DNA from: Pelagibius sp964472095
Lineage (GTDB): Bacteria; Pseudomonadota; Alphaproteobacteria; Kiloniellales; Kiloniellaceae
DNA: 64,000 nt
Assembly (NCBI GenBank): GCA_964472095.1
Contig: CAYYIV010000003.1
Location: forward strand, 173,641-237,640
Reading direction: 5' to 3'
Translations under genes and position numbers: made by a program
Notes under the pieces: generated by a model
What the model was told of the DNA's origin: nothing
Database searches by the model: none
What the model saw: the letters and a program-made list of their open reading frames with translations, nothing else
Part shown: positions 35,821 to 44,898 of the stretch, piece after piece
How positions within the stretch are numbered: the first letter of the stretch is position 1
Layout of the letters: each line of letters begins with the position of its first letter

Positions 35821-36813
35821 ATGACAAATGACGCGATCTTGATTACCGGGGGAGCCGGATATATCGGCAGCCACACCGTCCTGGCTTGCCGCGCGGCTTC
35901 CTATCCGGTCGTGGTGCTCGATAATCTATCGACAGGGCGTCGCAGCCTGGTGCCTGAAGACGTCCCCTTCTACCATGGGGATGCCGGTGACCCGACCATG
36001 CTGGCGGAGATCTTCGGCAACCACCGCATTGCGGTCGTGATCCATTTTGCCGGCGACATCGTGGTGCCGGAATCGGTCGCCGCGCCTCTTTCGTATTATC
36101 TCAACAATACCTGCAAGACGCGCTCCCTGCTGCAGTCCTGCGTGGATCATAAAATAGACCGGTTTGTCTTCTCCTCGACCGCTGCGGTCTACGGCCAGCC
36201 GGACACGATCCCGGTAAGTGAATCGGCGCCGACCCGGCCTGCCAACCCCTACGGCACTTCAAAGCTGATGGTAGAGTGGATGCTTCGCGATGCGGCGCAT
36301 GCTCACGATCTGCGCTATGCGGCCCTGCGCTATTTCAACGTCGCGGGGGCGGATCCGCTCGGTCGCACCGGCCAGGCTACTCCAAAAGCCACGCACCTGG
36401 TAAAGGTTGCCTGCGAGGCCGCGAGCGGGAAGAGAAGGGAGATTCAGGTTTTCGGGGACGATTATGAAACGCCGGACGGCACCTGTGTTCGTGATTTCAT
36501 CCACGTCAGCGACCTGGCGCGGGCGCACGTCAGCGCCCTCGACTACCTGAGGGAGAACCGCGAGAGCGTGACGCTGAACTGCGGCTATGGCCGGGGCTAC
36601 TCGGTTCGCGAGGTCCTGGAGGGGTTAAAGCGCATCACCGGCAGGCGGGTGCCCACCCGCATCGTTCCGCGGCGAGAGGGTGATGTCGCCGCCCTCGTTG
36701 CTGACGCGTCGCGTCTTCGCCGTACATTCGACTGGGTGCCGGAGTACGACGATCTCGAGTTTATTCTGCGAACCGCGCTCGACTGGGAACTCGGACAGGC
36801 AGTCCCGGGTTAG
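35821..36813 (+). CDS. galE: UDP-glucose 4-epimerase
   Basis: A 330-residue short-chain dehydrogenase/reductase that interconverts UDP-Glc/UDP-Gal (possibly also the GlcNAc/GalNAc pair). The NAD-binding motif GGAGYIGS is at residues 10-17, the catalytic Ser/Thr is in FSSTAAVYG (about 118-120) and the Tyr-Lys pair is Y144/K148 in NPYGTSK. VVVLDNLSTG and RYFNVAGADP are typical of GalE. It supplies galactose or GalNAc donors for the EPS. It is the first gene of a plus-strand block, with a long upstream gap, and is followed by a stem-loop and a separate promoter-like region. Confidence 0.92.
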   Translation: MTNDAILITGGAGYIGSHTVLACRAASYPVVVLDNLSTGRRSLVPEDVPFYHGDAGDPTMLAEIFGNHRIAVVIHFAGDIVVPESVAAPLSYYLNNTCKTRSLLQSCVDHKIDRFVFSSTAAVYGQPDTIPVSESAPTRPANPYGTSKLMVEWMLRDAAHAHDLRYAALRYFNVAGADPLGRTGQATPKATHLVKVACEAASGKRREIQVFGDDYETPDGTCVRDFIHVSDLARAHVSALDYLRENRESVTLNCGYGRGYSVREVLEGLKRITGRRVPTRIVPRREGDVAALVADASRLRRTFDWVPEYDDLEFILRTALDWELGQAVPG

Positions 36814-36815
36814 GT

Positions 36816-36836
36816 AGCGAAGCCAGGGGCTTCGTT
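36816..36836 (+). terminator. Candidate stem-loop terminator after galE
   Basis: AGCGAAGCC-AGG-GGCTTCGTT forms a nine-pair stem with one G-U pair, two bases after the galE stop codon. There is no long T-run after it, so termination is only plausible. Confidence 0.4.
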
Positions 36837-36954
36837 GCGATTCAATATAATCTACCTGAGATGCTGCCGCAGGGCCGGCTGGAGGGAACAATCGGAGAGT
36901 ATCGGGATTTTTATACACTTCTGAATTGAAGTATCTATTTTATGCGACTCTTGA

Positions 36955-36984
36955 TTGAAGTTCGGTCGGCGGGCCGTTTATCAT
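36955..36984 (+). promoter_or_regulatory. Candidate sigma-70-type promoter upstream of the epsB-like gene
   Basis: TTGAAG (36955-36960) and TATCAT (36979-36984) are 18 bases apart in a local AT-rich stretch about 100 bases before the sugar transferase start. The -10 overlaps the palindrome TTATCAT-TTT-ATGATAA (36978-36994), a possible operator. ATTGAAGT occurs twice here (36925 and 36954). Confidence 0.35.
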
Positions 36985-37081
36985 TTTATGATAATTTTGT
37001 GCGCCTTATCACACACGGGGTCTGGGCACCGGCGTAGGCTGTGCCCGATGGGTTGATGGGGCTCCATCTGGGCAGGGGCAG

Positions 37082-38473
37082 ATGTTTCTGAGACTACCGC
37101 AAAACTACTTTGCACGGCCGTTTGCCTTCCTGATGGCCGGCGAAGCGATTGTCTTTTGTGCGGCCTTCTATCTGGCCGCTTTCATTCAATGGGGCGCCCC
37201 GGACGGCCTCGAGAGGCTGCTCGTCTACTACCTGTGGGATGGGGTGATTTTCACTGTCGCCTGCGTCGGATCGCTGTTCGCGATGGGCCTTTATCATGGC
37301 CGCAATTCGACCCGTTTTCGCGATGTGTTCATGCGAACCATTCTCGGTTTCGGCCTGGCTTTCGTTGTGCTGTCGGTCGTGTTCTACCTTTTGCCGTCGC
37401 TTGCCGTCTGGCGGGAGACCGTGTTCATCGGGTTGCCTATCTCCATGGCGGGTGCGTTCCTGCTGCGCTATCTCTTCTTTCGCCTTGTCGATACGGATCT
37501 CATTGCGCGGCGGGTCCTGGTGCTGGGGACTGGCCGCAACGCTGCGGAGATCGAGGAGCTCGAGGAGTCGAGCGACAGCTGCGGGCTCAAGTGTGTCGGA
37601 TTTCTCGACGTCGAGGGCAACTCGGTCCACGTATCGCCTTCACGAATCATCTCGACTTCCGGACCGCTGCTCGAGCTCTGTCTGAAGGAGCAGGTCAGCG
37701 AGATTGTCGTTGCCGTCCAGGAACGCCGCGGCATGATGCCGATCGACGAACTGATGGACTGCAAGCTTTCCGGTATCCCAATCTACGATTTCATGACCTT
37801 CATGGAGCGCGAGACGGGACGCTGTGATCTGAACGGACTGCGGCCCAGTTGGTTCATCTTCGCCGAAGGTTTCACCGGCGGCGCGATCCAGCAGGCGGTC
37901 AAGCGCGGTCTCGATGTTGTCTTGTGCATCATTCTGCTGGTGGTCACCTTGCCGATCATCGGCGCTACGGCCCTCGCCATCCGCGTCGAGACGTCCGGGC
38001 CGGTTTTCTACCGGCAGGAGCGCGTCGGCTTGAACGGCAGCACCTTTAAAATTATCAAGTTCCGTAGCATGGCGGTGAACGCTGAAGCGAACGGGAGTGC
38101 CGTCTGGGCCGCGCGCAACGATCCGCGCATCACCGATGTCGGGCGCATCATCCGAAAGTTCCGAATCGACGAACTGCCGCAGATCTTCAACGTTCTCAGA
38201 GGCGAGATGAGCTTCGTGGGGCCGCGCCCGGAACGGCCCGAGTTTGTCGCACAGTTGACGAACCAGCTCGGCTACTACAGCGAGCGGCATCGCGTGAAGC
38301 CCGGGATTACGGGATGGGCACAACTTCAGTACATTTACAGTGACTCGATCGAAGGCGGGCTGACGAAGCTGCAGTACGATCTCTACTACGTGCGGAACTA
38401 CAGCCTGCTGCTGGACCTTTTCATTGTCATTCAGACGGCCCGGGTCATTCTCTGGCCGACCGGGGCCCGGTAG
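37082..38473 (+). CDS. Initiating sugar-1-phosphate transferase, XrtA/PEP-CTERM-associated (EpsB-like)
   Basis: A 463-residue polyprenyl-phosphate hexose-1-phosphate transferase that starts the EPS repeat on the lipid carrier. The N-terminal half has four to five membrane helices and a Rossmann-like domain (VLVLGTGRNAAEIEELEE). The C-terminal catalytic domain has KRGLDVVLCIILLVVTLPII, GPVFYRQERVGLNGSTFKII KFRSM, then RIDELPQIFNVLRGEMSFVG and GITGWAQ. It matches the WbaP/WcaJ superfamily in its XrtA-associated form. It is followed by two glycosyltransferases in the same direction. Confidence 0.92.
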   Translation: MFLRLPQNYFARPFAFLMAGEAIVFCAAFYLAAFIQWGAPDGLERLLVYYLWDGVIFTVACVGSLFAMGLYHGRNSTRFRDVFMRTILGFGLAFVVLSVVFYLLPSLAVWRETVFIGLPISMAGAFLLRYLFFRLVDTDLIARRVLVLGTGRNAAEIEELEESSDSCGLKCVGFLDVEGNSVHVSPSRIISTSGPLLELCLKEQVSEIVVAVQERRGMMPIDELMDCKLSGIPIYDFMTFMERETGRCDLNGLRPSWFIFAEGFTGGAIQQAVKRGLDVVLCIILLVVTLPIIGATALAIRVETSGPVFYRQERVGLNGSTFKIIKFRSMAVNAEANGSAVWAARNDPRITDVGRIIRKFRIDELPQIFNVLRGEMSFVGPRPERPEFVAQLTNQLGYYSERHRVKPGITGWAQLQYIYSDSIEGGLTKLQYDLYYVRNYSLLLDLFIVIQTARVILWPTGAR

Positions 38474-38507
38474 GGGCCTTGGCCGCGCAGCGTCCGGCAG
38501 AAGCATC

Positions 38508-39638
38508 ATGAAGCTGGAAAGGCCGCGGTTCGGGGAGCGTCACCTTCTCCATGTCTTTGCGAGCTTCGGCTTTGGCGGCGTGCCGATCCGTATCTGTGAC
38601 GTCATCAACGGACTGCCGGCTGGCTTTCGCCACACCGTGGTGGCTCTCGACGGCTGCTTCGATGCGGGCAGGCGAGTGGCCCTTCACGCTTCGGTCACCT
38701 ATCGATCCCTGACTCTGCCGCGTTACAACCTGCTGCGCAGCATGGCGCAGGTGAGGGAGCTGGTCCGTGCGACTTCGCCGGACCTGCTGCTGACCTACAA
38801 CTGGGGCGCCATCGAGCCCGCCCTGGCAAATCGGCTCCTCGGCGCCTGCGACCACATTCACTTCGAAAGCGGCTTTGGCGTGGAGGAGGGCAGCGGTCAG
38901 CTTTGGCGGCGCAACTTCTTCCGGCGCATCGCCCTCGCGCGCGTGCAGAAGGTGGTGGTGCCGTCGGCGACGTTGATGAAAGTTGCCGCCGAAGCCTGGT
39001 CCATACCGGCCGCCAGGCTGGTTCAGATTCCAAACGGTGTCGACCTGTTGCGCTATGGCGGCATGGCCGGCAAGCGGGAAGCATTCCCGCCGATAGCAGC
39101 AGATCCCGATGTGACCGTCATCGGTACCGTGGCGCCTCTGCGGCGCGAAAAGAACGTCGGCCGGCTGCTGAATGCCTTTGCGGCCTTGCCGGGTCGGGAC
39201 CGCTGTGCGCTGGTGATCGCGGGAGATGGCGCAGAGCTCGAGATGCTGCGCGGTCTGGCCGCTGACCTGGGAATCGCCGATCGTACGGTGTTCCTCGGGC
39301 ACGTCGAGGACGTGCCTGCTGTGTTGCGCGGCATCGACATCTTCGCACTTTCGTCGGACACCGAGCAGATGCCCAACAGCCTGCTCCAGGCGATGGCGGC
39401 GGGGCGACCCGTCGCCGCTGTCGACGTCGGAGACGTGGCCCGCATCGTGGCGTCGGAGAACCGGCCCTTGGTGGTGCCGCGCGACGAGCAGGGGGCACTG
39501 ACCGCTGCGCTGACGTCCCTTGTAGGCGATGCCGGGCGGCGCGAAACGCTCGGCCGGCTGAATCAGGAGCGGGTCAAACGGTCTTACAGCCTCGACGCCA
39601 TGGTTGCGGCCTATGGTGCCCTGCTGGGCGCTGGGTGA
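38508..39638 (+). CDS. GT4-like glycosyltransferase, XrtA-locus type
   Basis: A 376-residue GT-B enzyme. The acceptor half begins HLLHVFASFGFGGVPIRICD, a GGxPxR pattern seen in sugar transferases of EpsH-type loci. The donor half includes QIPNGVDLLRY, IGTVAPLRREKNVGRLLNAF, LVIAGDGAELEMLRGLAADL and ALSSDTEQMPNSLLQAMAAG, with the EX7E-like acidic pair. ATG 38508 gives a conventional start; the frame is open upstream inside the previous gene. Donor sugar not predictable from sequence. Confidence 0.88.
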   Translation: MKLERPRFGERHLLHVFASFGFGGVPIRICDVINGLPAGFRHTVVALDGCFDAGRRVALHASVTYRSLTLPRYNLLRSMAQVRELVRATSPDLLLTYNWGAIEPALANRLLGACDHIHFESGFGVEEGSGQLWRRNFFRRIALARVQKVVVPSATLMKVAAEAWSIPAARLVQIPNGVDLLRYGGMAGKREAFPPIAADPDVTVIGTVAPLRREKNVGRLLNAFAALPGRDRCALVIAGDGAELEMLRGLAADLGIADRTVFLGHVEDVPAVLRGIDIFALSSDTEQMPNSLLQAMAAGRPVAAVDVGDVARIVASENRPLVVPRDEQGALTAALTSLVGDAGRRETLGRLNQERVKRSYSLDAMVAAYGALLGAG

Positions 39639-39647
39639 GGACGGCCG

Positions 39648-40859
39648 GTGACCAACCTGGAATTCGATGACCGCTTGCGCATCCTCACCTTCACCACGCT
39701 CTATCCGAATGCTGCCAAGCCCCAGTTCAGCGTCTTTGTCGAGAACCGCCTGCGCCACTTGGTTGCTTCCGCCGAGGTTGCGGCACGGGTGCTTGCACCG
39801 GTGCCCTACTTCCCCTTCAACTCCGAGCGGTTCGGCGCCTATGCAGCCTTTGCGCGCGCGCCGCGCTACGAAGAGCGGTTTGGCATCGAGATCGATCACC
39901 CCCGCTACCTGACGATTCCGAAGTTTGGGATGAGCGTTGCGCCCTTTCTGCTCTATGCGCGCGCGAAGCGCAGTTTGGCGAGGCTGCTGCGCGAGGGCCA
40001 CCGCTTCGATCTTATCGACGCCCATTATTTCTACCCCGATGGCGTGGCCGCGGTGATGCTGGGCCGGGCATTTGGTCTGCCGGTGACGATCACGGCACGC
40101 GGGAGCGACATCAACCTGATCCCGGACTATGCCCGGCCGCGGCAACTCATCCTGCGGGCGGCGCGGCAGGCGGATGGCGTGATCGCCGTCAGCGGTGCGT
40201 TGGCGGCAAAGCTGGTGGCCCTGGGCGTCGAGCCTTCCCACGTCACCGTGCTGCGCAACGGCGTGGACCCCCAGCTGTTCCGTCCGGTGACGCCCTATGA
40301 CGCAATCGAGCGGCCGGCGCCGAGGCCACTGGCTGTTTCTGTGGGCAACCTGGTGCCGCTGAAGGGGCACGACCTTGCGATTTCGGCGCTCGCCGAAATC
40401 CCCGAACTCAGCCTCTGGATCGTAGGCGGTGGGCCGGAGCGGAGCCGCCTGGAGGCGCTGGCACAAGGGTTGGGCGTGGGCCCGCGCGTCCGCTTCCTCG
40501 GCGTAGTGCCGCATGAGCGCATGCCGGAGGTCTACAGCGCGGCCGACGTGCTGGTGCTGGCCTCGGAGCGGGAGGGCTGGCCTAACGTCCTGCTGGAGGC
40601 CATGGCCTGCGGGACCAGGGTGGTGACGACTAAAGTGTCCGATGTGGCGGACTTGGTTAACGCCCCTGCGGCCGGTATCTGGGTCGAGGATCGCAGCGCT
40701 GGCAGCCTGGCCGGGGCGCTTCGAAAGATCCTGGCGGCCCCGGTTCCGCGCGCCCAGACGCGTGAACACGCCCTTGCCTTTACCTGGGACGCCACGACCC
40801 GTGGGCAGATCGATCTGTTCAGAGAAATCTTGCACCGACGTGGCGCAGATGGTCGTTAG
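39648..40859 (+). CDS. GT4 family glycosyltransferase
   Basis: A 403-residue GT-B glycosyltransferase. The start LRILTFTTLYPNAAKPQFSV and VFVENRLRHL is typical of this GT4 subgroup; DLIDAHYFYPDGVAAVMLGR and TARGSDINLIPDYA follow. The donor site shows VLRNGVDPQLFRP, SVGNLVPLKGHDLAISAL, WIVGGGPERSRLE and LASEREGWPNVLLEAMACG. GTG 39648 lies nine bases after the previous stop. Probably adds the next sugar after the GT at 38508. The 200 bases after it hold no gene. Confidence 0.9.
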   Translation: MTNLEFDDRLRILTFTTLYPNAAKPQFSVFVENRLRHLVASAEVAARVLAPVPYFPFNSERFGAYAAFARAPRYEERFGIEIDHPRYLTIPKFGMSVAPFLLYARAKRSLARLLREGHRFDLIDAHYFYPDGVAAVMLGRAFGLPVTITARGSDINLIPDYARPRQLILRAARQADGVIAVSGALAAKLVALGVEPSHVTVLRNGVDPQLFRPVTPYDAIERPAPRPLAVSVGNLVPLKGHDLAISALAEIPELSLWIVGGGPERSRLEALAQGLGVGPRVRFLGVVPHERMPEVYSAADVLVLASEREGWPNVLLEAMACGTRVVTTKVSDVADLVNAPAAGIWVEDRSAGSLAGALRKILAAPVPRAQTREHALAFTWDATTRGQIDLFREILHRRGADGR

Positions 40860-41062
40860 ACGGCGAGGACGCTATCCTCTAAGAATGGTAGCGTGGCGCA
40901 GCTGGGGATAACGGTAGGTTTCCGATGCAAGGCTGCGTCACAGGGAAGCCAGTTTGTAGAGGAATATTTTCCTTTGGATTGTGACCGCGTTGGTATTGTC
41001 TCATTGGAGATTGCGATCTTGTGGCGTATCGACGCGAGCACTAACGATCGGAGCCGATCGGC

Positions 41063-42721
41063 GTGAGTGAGATATTTCAACTCTTCTTTCATTATGCGAA
41101 TGCGCTCTGGAAGCGCCGCTGGTTTATCCTCCTCGGGGCCTGGGCGGTCGCCATTCCGGGGTGGCTGGCGGTGGCATCGATGCCAAGCATCTACCAGTCG
41201 TCCAGCCGCATCTATGTCGACACCACCAATGTGCTTCAGCCGCTGCTGCGCGGTATCGCGGTCCCGAGCAATCTCGATGCCCAGGTTCAGCTGATGAAGC
41301 AGACGCTGCTGAGCCGTCCCAACCTGTTGGAGGTCGCGCGCAAGACGGACTATGACCTCACGGCGCGCGGTCCAGCCGAAATGGAATCGTTGCTGGCCAG
41401 CATTCAGGGGAGGACCTCCGTTGCCTCCAACCGCGAAGACATTTTCTGGATTACATACGAAGATTCGAATCCGGAGCGGGCGCGCGATGTCGTTCAGGCC
41501 CTGCTGACGATTTTTGTCGAAAGCAACCTTGGGCAAAGCCGCCAGGATCTCGATACGGCGCAAGAGTTTATCGACAACCAGATCGCAGACTATGAAGCGC
41601 GCCTGGAGGAGTCTGAAGACCGCCTGGCTCGTTTCAAACAGCAACACATAGACGTCGTCCTGGGTGAGGGCAGCTACCTCAGCCGCGCAACGGCCGCCAA
41701 CAGCATCATGGAAAGGTTCGAAGAGGACCTCAATGTGGCGATCGCGCAGCGCAATTTGTTGCGGTCGGAGCTGGAGAGTATTCCGGAGACGCTACCCAAT
41801 GCGCTGGGGAGCGCTGGTCCGCCGGACGATACCCAGTACCGGATCGTCGAGCTCGAAGTACAGCTGCGCCAGCTTCTCTCGCAATTCACTGAGAAGCACC
41901 CCGACGTGATCAGCTTGCAGCGCCAGCTTGAAGCTCTTCTGGCCAAGCAGCAGGAAACGCGGATGGCACTTTTGGAGGCTGCGGATGGATCTGTCACCCC
42001 GACTGTTGGTGATGGCAGCTTCGGGACGCCAAACCCGATGTATAGCCAGATCAAGCTGCAGCTGATCCAGATCGAAACACAGATCGAGAATCTCCGACGC
42101 CGGGCGGCCACCGCACGTGCGGAAGCGGAAGCCCTTGCTGCCAAGGCGGAGGAGGTGCCGCGGGTCGAGGCGGAATTCCAGCGCCTGAATCGTGACTACG
42201 ACATCATCAAGGCCCGCCACGACGACCTCCTGTCGCGGCGTGAGTCGGCGCGTATGTCGAGAAGCCGCGATGCCGTCGGGCAGGAAGTCCAGTATCGCTT
42301 GATCGAGCCCCCCGTTGTCGCGAGCTCGCCGATCGGGCCCAATCGGCCATTGTTTCTGACGGCGGTCCTCGTGTTTGCCGTCGGCGCTGGATCGGCTTTG
42401 GCATTGCTTCTGGTGATCCTGGATACGAGCTTCTCATCGATTGTTGAGCTTCGGACCTACACCGGCATCCCCGTGCTTGGATCCGTCACCGACACCCGAC
42501 GCAGGACCGCACAGCGCTTTGTAGACACCGTGGCGCTCGGTTCGGCCGCCTTTGCGCTGGCGGTCGTCTATGGGCTGTTGCTGCTGGCGGAGCGCCAATA
42601 CGGCCTGGATACCATAATGGCGGCGGGTCCTGACGGTAACATCTTCGAACAGGCGACCCGGTTGGTCCTCCAGATGGCTTCTGACCTGCTCAGTTGGGTA
42701 CGTGGATTAGTGCAGTTTTAA
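41063..42721 (+). CDS. Polysaccharide chain-length determinant (Wzz/GumC), XrtA-associated
   Basis: A 552-residue polysaccharide co-polymerase. An N-terminal helix (WFILLGAWAVAIPGWLAVAS) leads to the Wzz domain (SSRIYVDTTNVLQPLLRG), a long coiled-coil periplasmic region (about residues 150-400) and a second helix (LTAVLVFAVGAGSALALLLV). A further hydrophobic stretch near residue 490 is extra. It regulates polymer length with the adjacent tyrosine kinase. GTG 41063 follows GGAG by nine bases. Eighteen bases separate it from the kinase gene, so the two form an operon. Confidence 0.9.
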   Translation: MSEIFQLFFHYANALWKRRWFILLGAWAVAIPGWLAVASMPSIYQSSSRIYVDTTNVLQPLLRGIAVPSNLDAQVQLMKQTLLSRPNLLEVARKTDYDLTARGPAEMESLLASIQGRTSVASNREDIFWITYEDSNPERARDVVQALLTIFVESNLGQSRQDLDTAQEFIDNQIADYEARLEESEDRLARFKQQHIDVVLGEGSYLSRATAANSIMERFEEDLNVAIAQRNLLRSELESIPETLPNALGSAGPPDDTQYRIVELEVQLRQLLSQFTEKHPDVISLQRQLEALLAKQQETRMALLEAADGSVTPTVGDGSFGTPNPMYSQIKLQLIQIETQIENLRRRAATARAEAEALAAKAEEVPRVEAEFQRLNRDYDIIKARHDDLLSRRESARMSRSRDAVGQEVQYRLIEPPVVASSPIGPNRPLFLTAVLVFAVGAGSALALLLVILDTSFSSIVELRTYTGIPVLGSVTDTRRRTAQRFVDTVALGSAAFALAVVYGLLLLAERQYGLDTIMAAGPDGNIFEQATRLVLQMASDLLSWVRGLVQF

Positions 42722-42739
42722 TGGGAGTGGGCAGTCACT

Positions 42740-43858
42740 ATGGATGACAATTCGGTGGGCCCCGGCAAGCCCAAGGCTGGCTCGCGGCACTCACTGGTGG
42801 AGCGAGCTGCGGAAAGGATCGCGGCCGAAGCGCGCAAGTCGCGGCCGCTGGAGTCCAAACCGGTTCCCGTTCCGGCTGAACAGCCGCTTCCTTCAACGCC
42901 CCTTGGCGGCGGCCCAGACGAAGAAGTTATGGCGGGGATCGCGGAGGAGGGGACACCACGAGAGCAGTCCGTCGAAGAGGCGCTGCGCGTGGCGGCCCTG
43001 GAAGGCGCACCGCCTGCAGAGGCTGTATCGGGGACAGCGCCCGTTCAGCGGCGGCGCCAGTCCCGTGTCGTCAAGATCGATTTTGAGGCTCTCAAAGCGC
43101 GCAACATCCTGACCCCTGACACCAAGCGCAATCGCACCCTCGAAGAGTTCCGGCTTATTAAGCGCATGGTGCTGAGCCGCCGCTGGGACCACGGGGATGC
43201 GCCGGGCAATACGATCGTCGTCACCAGTGCGCTTCCGTCGGAGGGCAAGACAACGACGGCAATCAACCTCGCCATGTCGATTGCCGCCGAGGAGGACCTT
43301 CGCGTCCTGCTCGTCGATGCCGACTTCATCAAGCCCGACGCCCTGCGCCAGCTGGGGGTCAGTGCCAGCAAGGGACTTATCGATGTTCTTCAGGACCCGC
43401 GCATGGACATTTCCGATGTCATGCTCCGGACCAACATCGATAAACTCACCCTGATTCCTGCCGGCCAGCTGCATGAGCGCTGCACCGAGCTGCTGGCCAG
43501 TGCCAGAATGGATGAACTCATCAGGGAGCTGGCGACCCGCTATGAAGACCGGATCCTGATTTTTGATTCGCCGCCAATTCTGGTCACTACGGAATCGGTT
43601 ACTCTGGCCTCGCACATGGGGCAGATCGTTTTCGTTGTGCAAGCCGGGCGGACCAAGCGCGAGTCGCTGCAGAATGCCTTGGAACTGATCGGCGACCGTC
43701 CGCAGCTCGGCCTGGTGCTCAACCGCACGACAGCACGACTCGGCAACACAGAGTTCGGCTCCTACTATGGTTCCTACTATTACGGCTACGGCCAAGGCGC
43801 CGCTCAGCCGGAAGCTCAAGGCCAGGCAGAGGCCCAAGAGGCACAGAAGGGGGCTTGA
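42740..43858 (+). CDS. Bacterial tyrosine autokinase (CpsD/Wzc-C-terminal type), XrtA-associated
   Basis: A 372-residue cytoplasmic BY-kinase. Walker A is SALPSEGKTTTA (163-174), Walker A' is LLVDADFIKP (190-199) and Walker B is ILIFDSPPIL (near 275). The C-terminus carries a tyrosine cluster (GSYYGSYYYGYGQGA), the usual autophosphorylation site. A Pro/Glu-rich N-terminal region of about 110 residues precedes the kinase core. It works with the adjacent Wzz-like protein to control polymerisation and export. Confidence 0.92.
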   Translation: MDDNSVGPGKPKAGSRHSLVERAAERIAAEARKSRPLESKPVPVPAEQPLPSTPLGGGPDEEVMAGIAEEGTPREQSVEEALRVAALEGAPPAEAVSGTAPVQRRRQSRVVKIDFEALKARNILTPDTKRNRTLEEFRLIKRMVLSRRWDHGDAPGNTIVVTSALPSEGKTTTAINLAMSIAAEEDLRVLLVDADFIKPDALRQLGVSASKGLIDVLQDPRMDISDVMLRTNIDKLTLIPAGQLHERCTELLASARMDELIRELATRYEDRILIFDSPPILVTTESVTLASHMGQIVFVVQAGRTKRESLQNALELIGDRPQLGLVLNRTTARLGNTEFGSYYGSYYYGYGQGAAQPEAQGQAEAQEAQKGA

Positions 43859-43920
43859 CGCCCTCTGGCCGGCGGAGTTTCAGGCAGCCGGCTCCGCATG
43901 GCTGTGCTGTAAGATGGGTA

Positions 43921-43934
43921 ACTCCGAATTCGGA
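43921..43934. other. Perfect 14-base palindrome between convergent genes
   Basis: CTCCGAATTCGGAG lies between the stops of the kinase and the YdcF-like gene. It might form a small terminator hairpin for both strands, but there is no T-run. Confidence 0.3.
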
Positions 43935-43945
43935 GGTCGCCAGCG

Positions 43946-44716
43946 CTAAGCGCGTAGGCGGTACCAGGCGATCCCCAGCCATTCGTGGATCGCGTAGTAG
44001 GTCGCGAGCAGCGCCTTTGCAGAGGGGATGAAGTCCTGCAGAAACACCTCCGATCGTGACACGAACCGCGTTGGCGCAGGGACAACTTCGATTCCCGTCT
44101 GCTCGAAGGCAATGATTGCGCGCGGCATGTGCCAGGCGTGTGTCACCAGGTATACTTTGTCAATCCCCTCGTCGCGGAGCTTGGCGGCCGAGAGGACGGC
44201 GTTGGTCGCGGTATTGTCGGAACGGTCCTCGACCCATCTGACCGGCACGCCGAAGTCGCGCTGCAGGGTGCGCTGCATGACCTCGGCGACTGTGCGGGCG
44301 CCCGGCATACCTACCGGCCCGCCGCTCACCATCACCGGTTTGCCGGTGGCTCTCGCCAGGTAGGCTGCGTATGCGGTCCGCTGCAAGGTCAATGAATCCG
44401 CGGCATCGACACCGAACTCCGAGGCTCCCGGTTCCCAATACTCCGGCGCGCTGAAGTAGACGCCGGCACCAAGCACAAGGATGGCGCCAACCTCTGGGTC
44501 AGGGTTCTGCAGGTCCACTGGCGCGAATCTTTGCAAAGGCGCCATGAGCTCACCTGCCAGGAAAGGTGTCGTGGCGAGGTAGACGACCAGCAGCAGAATT
44601 GACAGCAATACCCGCCCCAGCCTTGGCCAGCGCTTCTTCAACAGGGCAGCGACAATGAAGAGGACGAAGAAAGAGGTCGGCGGCAGCACCAGGATCTTGA
44701 CGATCGTATAGAGCAA
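43946..44716 (-). CDS. YdcF/ElyC-family (DUF218) membrane protein
   Basis: A 256-residue protein with two N-terminal helices (ILVLPPTSFFVLFIVAALL; VLLSILLLVVYLATTPFLA) and a DUF218 domain. The domain shows VGAILVLGAGVYFSAPEYW, PVMVSGGPVGMPGARTVAEV, RWVEDRSDNTATNAVLSA and VYLVTHAWHMPRAIIAFEQ. ElyC/SanA-like proteins affect envelope lipid-carrier metabolism and are common in EPS loci. The 180 bases upstream of it hold no recognisable gene. Confidence 0.85.
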   Translation of the reverse strand: MLYTIVKILVLPPTSFFVLFIVAALLKKRWPRLGRVLLSILLLVVYLATTPFLAGELMAPLQRFAPVDLQNPDPEVGAILVLGAGVYFSAPEYWEPGASEFGVDAADSLTLQRTAYAAYLARATGKPVMVSGGPVGMPGARTVAEVMQRTLQRDFGVPVRWVEDRSDNTATNAVLSAAKLRDEGIDKVYLVTHAWHMPRAIIAFEQTGIEVVPAPTRFVSRSEVFLQDFIPSAKALLATYYAIHEWLGIAWYRLRA

Positions 44717-44898
44717 CGCTTGTCGTCTCCCAGAGCGGATCGTGAACAGAGGGAATCACGAAGCGGTTCAAGCTGACCAGGTGATCCCGATCAAAATCGA
44801 ATTGTTAGAGCAGATTCCCAGGGTCGATGGATCGCCCATGCGATTCCATTCGACCCTGATCTGCTCCAGGCTGCCGACGTTCCTCTATGCAACCCCCG

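Noticed and set aside
35381..35824. 147-residue plus-strand ORF before galE
   Set aside because: Amino-acid pattern is not protein-like (Arg/Gly-rich then mixed), with no ribosome site or motif; treated as intergenic.
38445..40835. 796-residue minus-strand open frame opposite the two glycosyltransferases
   Set aside because: It is antisense to two well-supported GT4 genes, has low-complexity Arg/Gln/Gly-rich sequence and no family motif; high GC causes such long shadow frames.
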